Source: Chloroflexota bacterium
Lineage (GTDB): Bacteria; Chloroflexota; Dehalococcoidia; Lucifugimonadales; Australimonadaceae
DNA: 63,653 nt
NCBI GenBank assembly: GCA_009838965.1
Contig: VXQP01000020.1
Span: forward strand, 1 to 63,653
Reading direction: 5' to 3'
The first letter of the stretch is position 1, and every line of letters begins with the position of its first letter. The notes under the pieces were generated by a model, which was given only the letters and a program-made list of their open reading frames with translations, was not told where the DNA came from and did not search any database. Position numbers and translations under genes: made by a program. Below, in pieces: positions 26,378 to 35,798 of the stretch.

Positions 26378-27805
26378 ATGGCAACACGGAACAGACAGGT
26401 CGGCTACAAGGACCTGCGCGAGTACATGGACCTCCTCCAACAGAAGGGGTTGCTGGTACACGTGACGGCGCCGGTTGACCTAAAGCACGAGATCGGGGCC
26501 ATCCTCACCCGCTCGCTGGAGCGGAAGGGTCCGGCTATCGTCTTCGACAACATCAAGGGCTACGAGGGGAAGCCGCTCGTGAGCAACATCATCTCTACCG
26601 TCGACCAGCTCGCTGTCGCCTTCAACTGCGAGCCCGAGCCGGACACGATGTACGCCATCATCGTCGACGGCCATAACAACCGTATCCCTTCAGTCAATGT
26701 CGAGGCCGGGCCCTGCAAAGAGGTGATTGCCACCGGCGACGACATCGACCTCTACGAGATGCCCACCCCCTACTGGCACGAACTCGATGGGGGACAGTAC
26801 ATCGGCACTGCGGCAGGCGTGGTCACACGTGACCCGGACACGGGCATCATCAACATGGGCACCTACCGCGCCATGATCGTGGACAGGAACCATCTGACCA
26901 TCTCCGGGCAACTCCGGAACCACGTCATGAGGAACGACGCCCAAGGCAAGCCAACCCCTGTGGCCATAGCGGTCGGCATGGACCCCTTGCTCTGCCTCGC
27001 CTCTGGCAGCCCTGTTCCCGTCGACGAGAACGGGTACATGGAATACGAAGCTGCCGGCGCGTGGCGTGGCGCTCCTACAGAACTCATCCGTTGCGAGACG
27101 AACGACCTAATGGTGCCGGCGCAGTCGGAGTACATCATCGAGGGCGAGATTCCACCTAACACCACCCATGTGGAAGGCCCGCATGGCGAAGCCGGCGGCT
27201 TCTACGGCCAGAACCTCGAGGCGTCGCTGATGACGGTTCACTGCATCACGCACCGCCAGAACCCAATCAACTACGGAGTGATATGCCTCCTAGAAGAGGA
27301 CTACCCGCGCTGGCTCTTCCGGTCGGGCTCCTTCGAGGCCCGCATTAAGAACGAGAGCGGGCTGACCAGCATCAGGCACGCCTACTTCCCCGAGATAGGC
27401 GGCCGCAGCTGGGGGGCCGCCATCGTCGCGGCGGAGATCAACGACCCCGAGGAGCCCCTCCGCATCATCGACGCCGTCTGGAAGATCGTTCCGAACAGGT
27501 GGGTGATCGTCGTCGACGAAGACTGCGACATCCGGAACTGGAACGACGTGACGTGGAGGATCGTCACCAACGTCCGTTGGGAGCAGGATTTCGTCAAGGG
27601 CAAGGCCTACCACCCGAATCTGGGCCAGACCCAGGGACGCCGCGGGCGGAATATCGAATACGACATCGACTCCGACATCCCTGACCCGACTGGCATCAAC
27701 GCTTCGTTCAAATTCAAGTTCGACAGTCTGCCGCCGATAAACAAATCGAGCCGGGAGTACATGGCCAAGATCGCGGCCCGCTGGCAGGAGCTTGGCTTGC
27801 CGTAG
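26378..27805 (+). CDS. UbiD family prenylated-FMN-dependent (de)carboxylase (copy 1)
   Basis: The 475-residue protein has the conserved UbiD active-site elements: Arg164 in NMGTYRAMI and the Glu266/Glu271 pair in VEGPHGEAGG. The family decarboxylates aromatic or alpha,beta-unsaturated acids with prenylated FMN supplied by UbiX, which is not in this window. The Shine-Dalgarno AAGGAG precedes the ATG. It is divergent from a Rieske oxygenase across a 225-bp region holding the palindrome at 26290-26311. An iron-type ABC binding protein follows 65 bases downstream on the same strand. The acid decarboxylated cannot be told from sequence. A second UbiD is encoded at 30984-32459. Confidence 0.92.
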   Translation: MATRNRQVGYKDLREYMDLLQQKGLLVHVTAPVDLKHEIGAILTRSLERKGPAIVFDNIKGYEGKPLVSNIISTVDQLAVAFNCEPEPDTMYAIIVDGHNNRIPSVNVEAGPCKEVIATGDDIDLYEMPTPYWHELDGGQYIGTAAGVVTRDPDTGIINMGTYRAMIVDRNHLTISGQLRNHVMRNDAQGKPTPVAIAVGMDPLLCLASGSPVPVDENGYMEYEAAGAWRGAPTELIRCETNDLMVPAQSEYIIEGEIPPNTTHVEGPHGEAGGFYGQNLEASLMTVHCITHRQNPINYGVICLLEEDYPRWLFRSGSFEARIKNESGLTSIRHAYFPEIGGRSWGAAIVAAEINDPEEPLRIIDAVWKIVPNRWVIVVDEDCDIRNWNDVTWRIVTNVRWEQDFVKGKAYHPNLGQTQGRRGRNIEYDIDSDIPDPTGINASFKFKFDSLPPINKSSREYMAKIAARWQELGLP

Positions 27806-27870
27806 CCAGCCATTCCATAACTCAGCGCGCCTCACGAGGTAGCCAATCCGAATCAAGGGAGGACCCCGTC

Positions 27871-29118
27871 ATGAAGTGGACCAGACTCAGCATGGTATTG
27901 ATAGCGGGCATCGCAGGTGCACTGCTGCTCGTGGCGTGCGGGGCTGACCCCACTCCCACACCCACGCCGCCACCGCCCCCGACCGCGACGCCAACACCGG
28001 TGCCGGTAGCACAGCCCACCGAAGCGCCTGCGCCTGACCCGACCGCGACGCCGACACCCGACGCCATGGCGATGTTCGAAGCGGAGAAGGCAGACCTTCT
28101 CGCGGCGGCCCAGGAGGAAGGCGAACTGCAGGCCTTCTTCTGCTGCGCTCTGGGTGACGGCACTGCCGACCACATCCGGGGCTTCGAGGACAAGTACCGG
28201 ATCAAGGTGGTCTTCTCAGGCGGCTCCTCGCGTGAGCAGGCGCCCAAGGTGATTGCCGAGCGCGAAGCCGGGCAGTACACGTTGGACGTCTGGTCGGGCG
28301 GGCTGAACCCCGCCATCCCGACGTTGATTCCGGGCGGGGTTATCCAACCCCTCAAACCATTGCTCTTCTTCCCTGAAGTGCTGGACGAATCGGGTTGGTA
28401 CGACAACCGGCTCCACTGGTTCGACCAGCCGGACAACGAATACGTCATCGGTTGGAACGGCTCAGGCACGACGGCAGGCATCGCCTACAACACCGACCTC
28501 GTGGACCCGAACGAGATCCAATCGTTCTGGGACCTGCTCGATCCCAAGTGGAAGGGGAAGATCATCATTCGCGACCCACGTGAGGTCGGCAGCTCGGGCA
28601 CCACTGCCTTCTACTACATGAACGAGCAGTTGGGTGAAGAGTGGCTCACGCGGATGATGACGGAGATGGACCTCACGCTGACCAGCAACGCCCGGCAAGC
28701 GGCGGAGCAGCTGGCGCTCGGCAAGTTCCATCTCTGCATGTGGGCGTGCGGCCGGGAGGTACAGCGACTGGAGCGTGAGGGCCAGCCGGTTGATGACGTG
28801 TTCCCGCACATCCTCGCGGAGGGAGCGAGCATCAGTCCGGGTGGCGGCGCCTTCTACGTCTTGGACAGGCCACCGAACCCGAACGCCCAGAAGTTCTTCG
28901 CCAACTGGTTCCTTAGTCGCGAAGGACAGATCTTCGCCCAGAAGGCAAGCGAGTCTCAGTCGCTCCGCACGGACATCCCGACGGACGGTGTGAACCCGGC
29001 GAGCATCCGCAACCCCGACGTCGACTACTTCATCCTGGGTAGCCAGACCGACTACCAGGAACAACTCGAATCGGCGCTCACGGTCGTCCGGGACGCGCTG
29101 GCTTCAGTAGGAAAGTAG
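27871..29118 (+). CDS. Family 1 (iron/polyamine-type) ABC substrate-binding lipoprotein
   Basis: The 415-residue precursor has a signal peptide with lipobox (LLLVAC), a Pro/Thr linker (~residues 30-65) and a family-1-type binding domain. The region VLDESGWYDNRLHWFD followed by GIAYNTDLVDPNEIQSFWDLLDPKWKGKI-like sequence is typical of FbpA/AfuA and related binding proteins; the first and last parts of that stretch are at roughly residues 170-235. It may bind ferric iron or a small carboxylate. The start is supported by GGGAGG before the ATG at 27871. The fused permease follows at 29164; no ATPase gene is present locally. Confidence 0.88.
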   Translation: MKWTRLSMVLIAGIAGALLLVACGADPTPTPTPPPPPTATPTPVPVAQPTEAPAPDPTATPTPDAMAMFEAEKADLLAAAQEEGELQAFFCCALGDGTADHIRGFEDKYRIKVVFSGGSSREQAPKVIAEREAGQYTLDVWSGGLNPAIPTLIPGGVIQPLKPLLFFPEVLDESGWYDNRLHWFDQPDNEYVIGWNGSGTTAGIAYNTDLVDPNEIQSFWDLLDPKWKGKIIIRDPREVGSSGTTAFYYMNEQLGEEWLTRMMTEMDLTLTSNARQAAEQLALGKFHLCMWACGREVQRLEREGQPVDDVFPHILAEGASISPGGGAFYVLDRPPNPNAQKFFANWFLSREGQIFAQKASESQSLRTDIPTDGVNPASIRNPDVDYFILGSQTDYQEQLESALTVVRDALASVGK

Positions 29119-29163
29119 GAGACCCGGGCGAACAAGCGGACGGAGGCTGTACAGGGCACATAG

Positions 29164-30972
29164 ATGGCTGTGCGATCGCCTACAGGCGTGATAGGTACCC
29201 GGCGGACCCCATGGGTCCGTCCGGGTACCGGCACGTTCATCATGGCCCTGCTGCTCATCGTCTTCGGGTTCTGGATCTTCGCACCCATCGTGGTGATCCT
29301 GGTAAACAGTTTCAACATCGCCGGCATCAACCAGCCAACCGAATGGTCGCTCGAGAACTGGCGTATCGCCTTCAGCGAGCCCGGCATATTCACTGCCCTC
29401 AGGAACACGTTCGTCGTATATATCGGCTACAAGGCGATCGGCTTCCCCATCGCCATCCTGATCGCCTGGACGCTGGCCCGCACCAACATCCATTGGAGCT
29501 ACGGGCTGGAGTTCATGTTCTGGGTCTCGTTCATGCTCCCCGGCATCGCCACCACGATAGGCTGGGTGTTCATGCTCGACCCGGACTTCGGGCTGGTTAA
29601 TGTAGCGATCGGATACCTGCCCTTCATCGAGCACGGCCCGTTCAACATCTACAGCGTGCCTGGGATCATCTGGGTCCACCTGATGGGCAACACCATATCG
29701 AGCGCGGTAATGCTGCTGACGCCGGCGTTCCGGAACATGAACCTCTCGCTGGAAGAAGCCTCGCGGGTTTCGGGAGCGTCGAACCTCCGCACGATGATGC
29801 GGGTGACGATTCCAGTCATGATTCCTGCCATAACCGTTGTTTTCATGCTGAATCTGGTCCGTATCTTCCAGTCGTTCGAGACGGAGCTCATCCTTGGAAC
29901 GCCGATCGACTTCTACGTCTACTCAACGAAGATCTTCCAGTTCATCCGGTTCTTCGACCCACCTCTCTACGGTTCGGCGACGGCGCTTGCCAGCGTGGTG
30001 CTGGTCATCATCGCGTTCATCGTCCCGCTGCAGCGCTGGCTGACCACACGCCGGAACTACGCCACCATCACGGGCAGCTTCAAGCCCGGACTCATCGACC
30101 TCGGCAAGTGGCACCCTCTAGTCTTCGGCCTCGTCCTCTTCCTTATCCTTCTGCTCACGGCGATCCCGGTACTCATCCTCGCAGGCGGCAGCTTCATGAC
30201 ACGGGTGGGCTGGTTCTCGAGCACGCCCACATACACGCTCAGCCACTGGCAGGACGTGTTCGCCAACCGCTTCTTCCTGAGCGCACTGAGGAACACCCTT
30301 ATCATCAGCCTGTCCACTGCCATCGTCAGCCCGATACTGTTCTCGATGGTCGCCTACGTGCTTGTCAGAACCCGCTGGCAGTGGAGGTCCGTCCTGGATG
30401 CAATCTTCTGGATGTCCACTGCCATGCCAGGCATCCTGTCCGGTCTGGGGCTGCTGTGGCTGTTCCTCGGCACCCCGATCCTGACCCCGTTGTACGGCAC
30501 GCTCTACGCCCTCGTCCTGGTCGTCATCATGCAGGGCAAGCTGACCAGCACCCAGCTCATCAAAGGCGTCTTCCTGCAGATGGGAGCGGACATGGAGGAG
30601 GCTGCCCGCGTGGCTGGAGCGGGCTGGTGGCGCACCTACTTCCGCATCTGGATACCGCTGCTGATGCCCACGCTCATCCTCATCGGCACGTTCAACTTCG
30701 TGATTGCCGCCGGCACCACCAGCAGCATCATCCTGATTGCCGACCGGGGGACGTCCACCCTGTCCCTGCTGGCATTGGATATGATGACCAGCACCGTGGG
30801 ACAAGACCTCGAGGGAGCCGGGATCGTGAGCCTATTCATGGTGGCCCAGACAGCAGGTATAGCCCTGATCGCCCGGAAGTTCGGACTGCAACTAGGCGTC
30901 AGTCACACCCGGACAGCACGTGAAGCGGACCGCCCGACAGGGTCCACGGCTCCCGCAGGGGCGATACACTAG
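29164..30972 (+). CDS. Iron-type ABC transporter permease with two fused permease domains
   Basis: The 602-residue membrane protein contains two BPD-type permease halves of about six helices each. The EAA loops that dock the ATPase are seen in EEASRVSGASNLRTMMRVTI (about residues 198-217) and EEAARVAGAGWWRTYFRIWI (about 478-497). This FbpB-like two-in-one arrangement is normal for ferric-iron and related importers. It pairs with the binding lipoprotein 45 bases upstream. A third gene for the ATPase would be expected next, but the following gene is a convergent UbiD 11 bases away, so the ATPase must be supplied from elsewhere. Confidence 0.92.
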   Translation: MAVRSPTGVIGTRRTPWVRPGTGTFIMALLLIVFGFWIFAPIVVILVNSFNIAGINQPTEWSLENWRIAFSEPGIFTALRNTFVVYIGYKAIGFPIAILIAWTLARTNIHWSYGLEFMFWVSFMLPGIATTIGWVFMLDPDFGLVNVAIGYLPFIEHGPFNIYSVPGIIWVHLMGNTISSAVMLLTPAFRNMNLSLEEASRVSGASNLRTMMRVTIPVMIPAITVVFMLNLVRIFQSFETELILGTPIDFYVYSTKIFQFIRFFDPPLYGSATALASVVLVIIAFIVPLQRWLTTRRNYATITGSFKPGLIDLGKWHPLVFGLVLFLILLLTAIPVLILAGGSFMTRVGWFSSTPTYTLSHWQDVFANRFFLSALRNTLIISLSTAIVSPILFSMVAYVLVRTRWQWRSVLDAIFWMSTAMPGILSGLGLLWLFLGTPILTPLYGTLYALVLVVIMQGKLTSTQLIKGVFLQMGADMEEAARVAGAGWWRTYFRIWIPLLMPTLILIGTFNFVIAAGTTSSIILIADRGTSTLSLLALDMMTSTVGQDLEGAGIVSLFMVAQTAGIALIARKFGLQLGVSHTRTAREADRPTGSTAPAGAIH

Positions 30973-30983
30973 CCGTTCGGAAG

Positions 30984-32459
30984 TCACACGTTGGGGAATG
31001 GCAGGATGTCCCCGTACTTCTTCATCACGCGCTGTCTGAGCTCCTTGGGGCTGCGGCTCACTCCCGGGAAGAGTTCCCTGCGGTGGAACGGCCTTACCGC
31101 ATAGAAGACCGCCAGGCTGTTGGTGTGGTCGCCAGATTCCTTCTTGTCGGGCCGAGCTGAGACCAGCGGGTCGAGCGGCGTGCTCCACATCCCGTTCAGG
31201 ATCTCGATGTCGGTCTCCGGGTCGCAACGCGTGGTCATCGCCCACAGCACCTCTTTCAGGTCCTCCGGGTCGATGTCCTCGTCGACGACGACGATCCAGC
31301 GTCCATTGCGCGTGTTCGCCGCGGCGGCCATAGCGGCCTGCTTTGCGTGGCCGGGGTACTGTTGATTGATGGCGATAACCCGCATGTATGCGAAAGGCGT
31401 ACCCACTGCCACGACGTGCGACACCCCGGCACGAGCCAGGTCAGCCGCACCGCCACGGCCGGCGCCCATGGGAAGACCCGTCTGTCGCGCGCCCGGCCAC
31501 ATAGGGGCCTGGCTCAGGATGATGGGGTTGTTGCGGAAGTAGACCGCCTTCACACGGATGACAGGTTGCGGTTCGCCGGTGCCGAGAGTTCCGCCGGAGT
31601 AGTAGCCTGGCCATTCCCCGAAGGGCCCCTCATCCCGAGCTTCCTCCCAAGGCGGGGGAACCTCACCTTCGATCGCGATCTCTGCATGAGCAGGGATGGG
31701 CAGACCGGTGATGGGGCCCTTGATGACGTCGACCGGTCTTCCGCGCAGGCCACCGGCGTGATCCAGCTCCGACTCTCCCCAGGGAGAGCGTCCGTGGGAG
31801 GCCATCCACGTGAGCGGGTCGGTGCCGAAGGTCGCGACAACCGGACAGGCCTCGCCCTTCTCCCAGTAGCTGTTGCAGATAAGGCGGCCCTGCTGGCCCG
31901 GGCTCATCCAGAGTCCCAGTGTGTTCTTGTCGTGGACCTCCATCCGGTAGGTGCCCATGTTGACGTACCCGCTCTCAGGATCCTTGTTGATGAGCGAGTC
32001 GCCCGTGCCGATGTAGCGTCCGCCATCCGAAGCGTGGTACCGGGGAACCGGGAAGCGCCAGAGGTCAACCTCCTCACCCTCCATCACGTTCTCCATCACA
32101 GGGCCGGCAGGGACCTCGTTCGGTGGGATGGGCTTGACCGCCCTGAGACGCTGAGACGCCAGCTCTGCCAATTCGTCCCGGCTCTTGTCGGTTGGTAGCC
32201 CGAGCGCCAGCGCGGCCCGCTTGTAGGATGCGCCCAGCAGCGACACCAGGCGGTACCCCTCCGGGTACCCCTTCACCTTGTCGAATATGAGCATGGGGGC
32301 GTTCGGAATGGTTTCGGCTACCGCCTCCACGAGCGCCCCGAGCTCCTCATCCCAGTCGACTCCTTGGATGACGTGGTAGTCGTCGATCTCCTGGCATGCC
32401 GCCACGTATTCCTGCAGCCCATCGAAGATCTCTCCGGTCGGTTCCGATGTTGTCGTCAC
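30984..32459 (-). CDS. UbiD family prenylated-FMN-dependent (de)carboxylase (copy 2)
   Basis: The 491-residue UbiD-family protein has Arg172 in NMGTYRMEV and Glu277/Glu282 in DEGPFGEWPGYY, giving the full Arg-Glu-Glu set for prenylated-FMN decarboxylation. It is more distant from the first UbiD (26378-27805) than a recent duplicate would be. The start is a GTG at 32459 with AAAGGAG and good spacing; the frame extends to 32558 but lacks another ribosome site. The Rieske oxygenase gene lies 34 bases upstream on the same strand, so these two are an operon. This repeats the oxygenase plus UbiD pairing at 24866-27805. Confidence 0.92.
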   Translation of the reverse strand: MTTTSEPTGEIFDGLQEYVAACQEIDDYHVIQGVDWDEELGALVEAVAETIPNAPMLIFDKVKGYPEGYRLVSLLGASYKRAALALGLPTDKSRDELAELASQRLRAVKPIPPNEVPAGPVMENVMEGEEVDLWRFPVPRYHASDGGRYIGTGDSLINKDPESGYVNMGTYRMEVHDKNTLGLWMSPGQQGRLICNSYWEKGEACPVVATFGTDPLTWMASHGRSPWGESELDHAGGLRGRPVDVIKGPITGLPIPAHAEIAIEGEVPPPWEEARDEGPFGEWPGYYSGGTLGTGEPQPVIRVKAVYFRNNPIILSQAPMWPGARQTGLPMGAGRGGAADLARAGVSHVVAVGTPFAYMRVIAINQQYPGHAKQAAMAAAANTRNGRWIVVVDEDIDPEDLKEVLWAMTTRCDPETDIEILNGMWSTPLDPLVSARPDKKESGDHTNSLAVFYAVRPFHRRELFPGVSRSPKELRQRVMKKYGDILPFPNV

Positions 32460-32493
32460 GATGTGCTCCTTTCGGCACTGGTGGTCTGAACGC

Positions 32494-33744
32494 TTACCGG
32501 TGGGTGCTGGTCGCCATCTCGCGGACCGAATCGTTCTCCCAGTAGCGATGCCAGTCAACAGAAGACGGCAGCACGATGTCGTTCCGTACGTAGATGCCGA
32601 GGTCTTCCGAGCGTCTCTCCGAGGCGCGGATGACGTGGAGCGGGTCCTGCCCTTCCTGTACGTCGCGCACAGCCTTCAGCAGCATCCTTCGAGCCGCGGC
32701 GATGGCCATGTCCGTGTATCCCAGGTGCTCCGTGGTGCGGTTCTGGATTGCGCCCTCCCCCTGGGTCGCCCATGTGTCGTGAACGACGAAGTTCGGTCCC
32801 ATTCCGATGAACGCCCTGTTCTTCATGGACTCGCGGTCCTGCAGGTACCGGTTCGACTGGTTGCGGATGAGGCGGAAGTCCTCACCGATCTCTTCGGAGC
32901 GGGCATTCTGCTGCGGACGTATCGGCTGCGTACGGTTGAACCGGATGCCGTAGCGCCAATGGTGGGTGTCGTCGATGGGCACGTGCCAGTTGATGCTGTA
33001 CCCCTCGGCGTCGCCTGCCACCGCCGCCAGATTGGGCATGACGAAATTCGTGACCCGTACGTAGGTGTTCTCCTCGTCCACTTTCCGCACTGCGTAGATA
33101 CGGATGCCGAAGTCAGTGTCCTCCAGTTCGAGGTGGGGCGCAGTCACCCGAGTGTTCAGGGTCTGATTGAGGTCACCCGGGCGGCTTAGCCGGTGGAGGA
33201 ACGAGAGATGCTGGGGGTCGATGTTGCCTTCGTTGCCCTGGAGGTAATTGCAGTCCTGGAACACCTTGTAGACGGAGCGCTGCTCGGGTGGCACGTCGAA
33301 CGCCTCGTAGGGGGGCAACGATGGCGGTTCGCCGCCACCGAGGTAAGCGAATACCAGGTCGCCGCGCTCAGCAGTTGGGTAGGCCAGGTGTTGCACCTTG
33401 TCCTTGAATGTGCTGCCTTCCGGTTCTCCAGGCTGCTCCAGACAGTTGCCATGGATGTCGTAGAGCCAGCCGTGATAGAGGCACCTCAACCCTCCGTCCT
33501 CTATACGGGCGTAGCTGAGGTCGGCCGCACGATGGGCGCAATGGATGCCAAGCAGACCGATGCGGTCGAACTGATCGCGAAAGAGCACGAGGTCTTCGCC
33601 GAGCAGGCGCACCGGAAGAGGAGCGCTACCCGGAGGAACCTCAGAGCTGAGCGCAACGGGCTGCCAGTAGCGGCGTATGAGTGCGCCGCCGAGCGTCCCG
33701 GGGCCAACCTGAGTCAGGAGGTCGTTCTCCTCGCGGGTCAGCAT
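32494..33744 (-). CDS. Phthalate-dioxygenase-type Rieske oxygenase (copy 2)
   Basis: The 416-residue paralogue of the product of 24866-26152 has ligands at the same positions: Cys69/His71 (HCAHRAAD), Cys88/His91 (CLYHGW) and Asp176, His179, His184 in GNIDPQHLSFLH. The residue after the first Rieske His pair differs from copy 1 (CAHRA instead of CPHRG), which may shift the redox potential. The enzyme should hydroxylate or demethylate an aromatic or cyclic acid. It is followed by a UbiD gene on the same strand and is divergent from an amidohydrolase gene. No reductase component is nearby. Confidence 0.92.
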   Translation of the reverse strand: MLTREENDLLTQVGPGTLGGALIRRYWQPVALSSEVPPGSAPLPVRLLGEDLVLFRDQFDRIGLLGIHCAHRAADLSYARIEDGGLRCLYHGWLYDIHGNCLEQPGEPEGSTFKDKVQHLAYPTAERGDLVFAYLGGGEPPSLPPYEAFDVPPEQRSVYKVFQDCNYLQGNEGNIDPQHLSFLHRLSRPGDLNQTLNTRVTAPHLELEDTDFGIRIYAVRKVDEENTYVRVTNFVMPNLAAVAGDAEGYSINWHVPIDDTHHWRYGIRFNRTQPIRPQQNARSEEIGEDFRLIRNQSNRYLQDRESMKNRAFIGMGPNFVVHDTWATQGEGAIQNRTTEHLGYTDMAIAAARRMLLKAVRDVQEGQDPLHVIRASERRSEDLGIYVRNDIVLPSSVDWHRYWENDSVREMATSTHR

Positions 33745-33839
33745 GCTCCACCTCGCGACTTACGGCGAGGTTACTCAGTGGAAAAAGTGCATGCAAGTCA
33801 GCCGGAACAGAGTGCCGCAGCTGTTCCCGTCCGGCGCGG

Positions 33840-33868
33840 TTGTTGCCGGCCTGACCCCGGCTTATGAT
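33840..33868 (+). promoter_or_regulatory. Candidate sigma-70 promoter for the amidohydrolase-HDO operon
   Basis: TTGTTG (33840-33845), a 17-base spacer and TATGAT (33863-33868) precede the GTG at 33901. TTTGGAG provides a Shine-Dalgarno site about 8 bases before that codon. The -10 is a five-out-of-six match; the -35 is weaker. Confidence 0.5.
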
Positions 33869-33900
33869 GACGCCAACCTGGATACCTTTGGAGTGGTCCT

Positions 33901-35016
33901 GTGAGCAATGAGGAATCCTCGCTCCAAGAGTTCCTTATCTCTGCCGACTCCCATATGGGCGAGCCGCCCGACCTGTGGGAGAAGGAACTTCCCCTGAAGT
34001 TCCGCTCGCGCGCGCTGCAGGTCGAAGAGAGGCCGTTCGAGACGAACCACCTCCTGCGTGCGGGCTGCTGGGACCCCCACGAGCGGCTTAAGGATCTCGC
34101 GCTCGACGGCGTCAGCGCCGAGGTGCTCTACCCGACTTTCGCTGCCCGCGCATGGCTTATCGATGACCACGAACTCCAGGAGGCGCACCTGCGCGTCTAC
34201 AACGACTGGATGATCGACTTCTGCAGCGTCGCTCCTCACCGGTACTGGGGACTGGGCATGGTCTCGCTCTGGAACGTGGGGAACGCCATCCAGGAGATGC
34301 GACGATTCATCGAGGCAGGGCTAAGGGGTGTCGACATCTGGATCGCACCGCCTGAAGCGCTGCCCTACAGCGACGAACGGTACGAGCCCTTCTGGGCTGC
34401 CGCCGAGGAGCTCGGCGCAACGGTGAACATGCACATCAACGGGCGCGCCGAGTCCCATGAGCGTGACCCTGTGGGCATCCCCATACACTCCATCAACGGG
34501 CACAAGAACGACGCGATGAACTCCCTGCTGCACATCATCGCCTCCGGAGTGCTCGAGCGTCACCCGCGCCTGAACGTCGCAGTCGCAGAGGCAGGCGCAG
34601 GCTGGGTCCCCTTCTGGCTTCAGGAAGCCGACCACTACACGATGAGCCGCCGGAGCACCCTGCCCATGCCACCCAGCGAGTACTTCAAGCGGCAGGTCTT
34701 CTGTACCTTCATCAGCGACGCCGTGGGCGCCTACCTGCTACAGGACTTCGGGCAGGACAACTTCATGTGGTCGAACGACTACCCCCATCCCGCCTGCACC
34801 TGGCCCGACTCCAATATCCTCATCCCTGAGGAGTTGGGGGGCCTTCCCCATGATGTCCAGGAGAAGGTTGTCTGGCGCACGGCGGCGCGCGTGTATAACA
34901 ACGGCGAACCTCCCGCTCCACCCGACTCGCCCGGCGACCGCGCCGAGATCGAGCGCTGGCTGGAGCACCACCGGAACTTCGGGGCCAGCGCGCGTCCGAA
35001 ACACCGTGCTGTCTGA
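33901..35016 (+). CDS. Amidohydrolase-2 family metal-dependent hydrolase/decarboxylase
   Basis: This 371-residue amidohydrolase-2 family protein starts at a GTG with TTTGGAG upstream. The first metal motif reads SADSHMGEP instead of the more usual D-x-H variants of its paralogues. A central His lies in VNMHINGR, a Glu-Ala-Gly-Ala in VAEAGAGWVPFW, and the C-terminal Asp in WSNDYPHPACTWP. The family includes decarboxylases and hydrolases of aromatic acids. It leads a plus-strand operon with two heme-oxygenase-like proteins (gap 66 bases) and is divergent from the Rieske-UbiD pair. This suggests that it acts on a product of the same pathway. Confidence 0.88.
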   Translation: MSNEESSLQEFLISADSHMGEPPDLWEKELPLKFRSRALQVEERPFETNHLLRAGCWDPHERLKDLALDGVSAEVLYPTFAARAWLIDDHELQEAHLRVYNDWMIDFCSVAPHRYWGLGMVSLWNVGNAIQEMRRFIEAGLRGVDIWIAPPEALPYSDERYEPFWAAAEELGATVNMHINGRAESHERDPVGIPIHSINGHKNDAMNSLLHIIASGVLERHPRLNVAVAEAGAGWVPFWLQEADHYTMSRRSTLPMPPSEYFKRQVFCTFISDAVGAYLLQDFGQDNFMWSNDYPHPACTWPDSNILIPEELGGLPHDVQEKVVWRTAARVYNNGEPPAPPDSPGDRAEIERWLEHHRNFGASARPKHRAV

Positions 35017-35082
35017 ACGTTGAGGAACCGGTGAACGTGGAGTAATCTGCCGCTAAACGTCGCGCAAGGAAGGAGTAGAGAT

Positions 35083-35796
35083 ATGGCAACCACGAAGCGA
35101 TGGGGCCGTGACAAGCTCTCCCCCGACGAACTGATGGACGGACTCGAAGATATCCGGGCTGAATGGAAGCAGGGCCACCCAGCGAGGCCGAAGGCAATCA
35201 CCATCGAAGCGATCGCCGAGCGCAAGCGCCGCACCCACCAGGGCGGCGACGGCAATCACCGGTTCGAAGGTGAGCGCTACATCAACACCACCAACAAGGA
35301 CGTGCGCCGCTTCCAGCTTCGTAAGCTCATCGATGAGGGAGGACAGGACACCGTGGGCGGCCCCGTGCCCAGCCACCCCACGCTGAGCCGCTGGCACTCC
35401 GAGGAGTTCGGCCTCCCCAAGGAAGAGATCGACGCCCTGGAGAAGAGCGACTGGGCTCCGGAAGAACTCGTCTCAAACGGCTGGTACTACTGGATGCACC
35501 GCACCGAGCCCTGGCCGGTCCTGCTGGGCAGCGCACTGGTCGGCGAAGGCGAGAAGCGGCTGCCCGAGGTCCGCGAGCAGATGGTCCAGGACCTGGAGGA
35601 GACCAGGCAGCTCTACGAGAAGCTTGGCATCAAGGATATCGATCGCGCCATGCTCAACCAGCACGAGCACTCGCCGATCGGAGCGGACGCGGACCACGTC
35701 GTCTTCGGCGAGGACGTCACGAGAGCTTTTGTCGACAGTCCGGGCCTCCAGGAGCGGCTGCGGCGGGTCTTCATATTCAGGTTGCAGCGTCGGTAG
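35083..35796 (+). CDS. Heme-oxygenase-like diiron (HDO) protein with apparently complete metal site
   Basis: The 237-residue helical protein has candidate metal ligands Glu85 (LRKLIDEGGQD), His98 (VPSHPTLSRWHSEEFG), Glu155/Glu157 (LVGEGEKRL) and His194/His196 with Asp202/Asp204/His205 (LNQHEHSPIGADADHVV). The spacing Glu...His-Pro...Glu...His...Asp-x-x-His is that expected of TenA/PqqC-shaped HDO oxidases. The first ~65 residues are charged and appear to be an extra extension. The gene is separated from the next by only 2 bases, so the two products are likely partners. The reaction is unknown. Confidence 0.65.
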   Translation: MATTKRWGRDKLSPDELMDGLEDIRAEWKQGHPARPKAITIEAIAERKRRTHQGGDGNHRFEGERYINTTNKDVRRFQLRKLIDEGGQDTVGGPVPSHPTLSRWHSEEFGLPKEEIDALEKSDWAPEELVSNGWYYWMHRTEPWPVLLGSALVGEGEKRLPEVREQMVQDLEETRQLYEKLGIKDIDRAMLNQHEHSPIGADADHVVFGEDVTRAFVDSPGLQERLRRVFIFRLQRR

Positions 35797-35798
35797 CG

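Noticed and set aside
24866-33744. Assembly duplication as the reason for two similar Rieske genes
   Set aside because: The two copies differ throughout, including around the Rieske ligands, and have different neighbours, so they are diverged paralogues.
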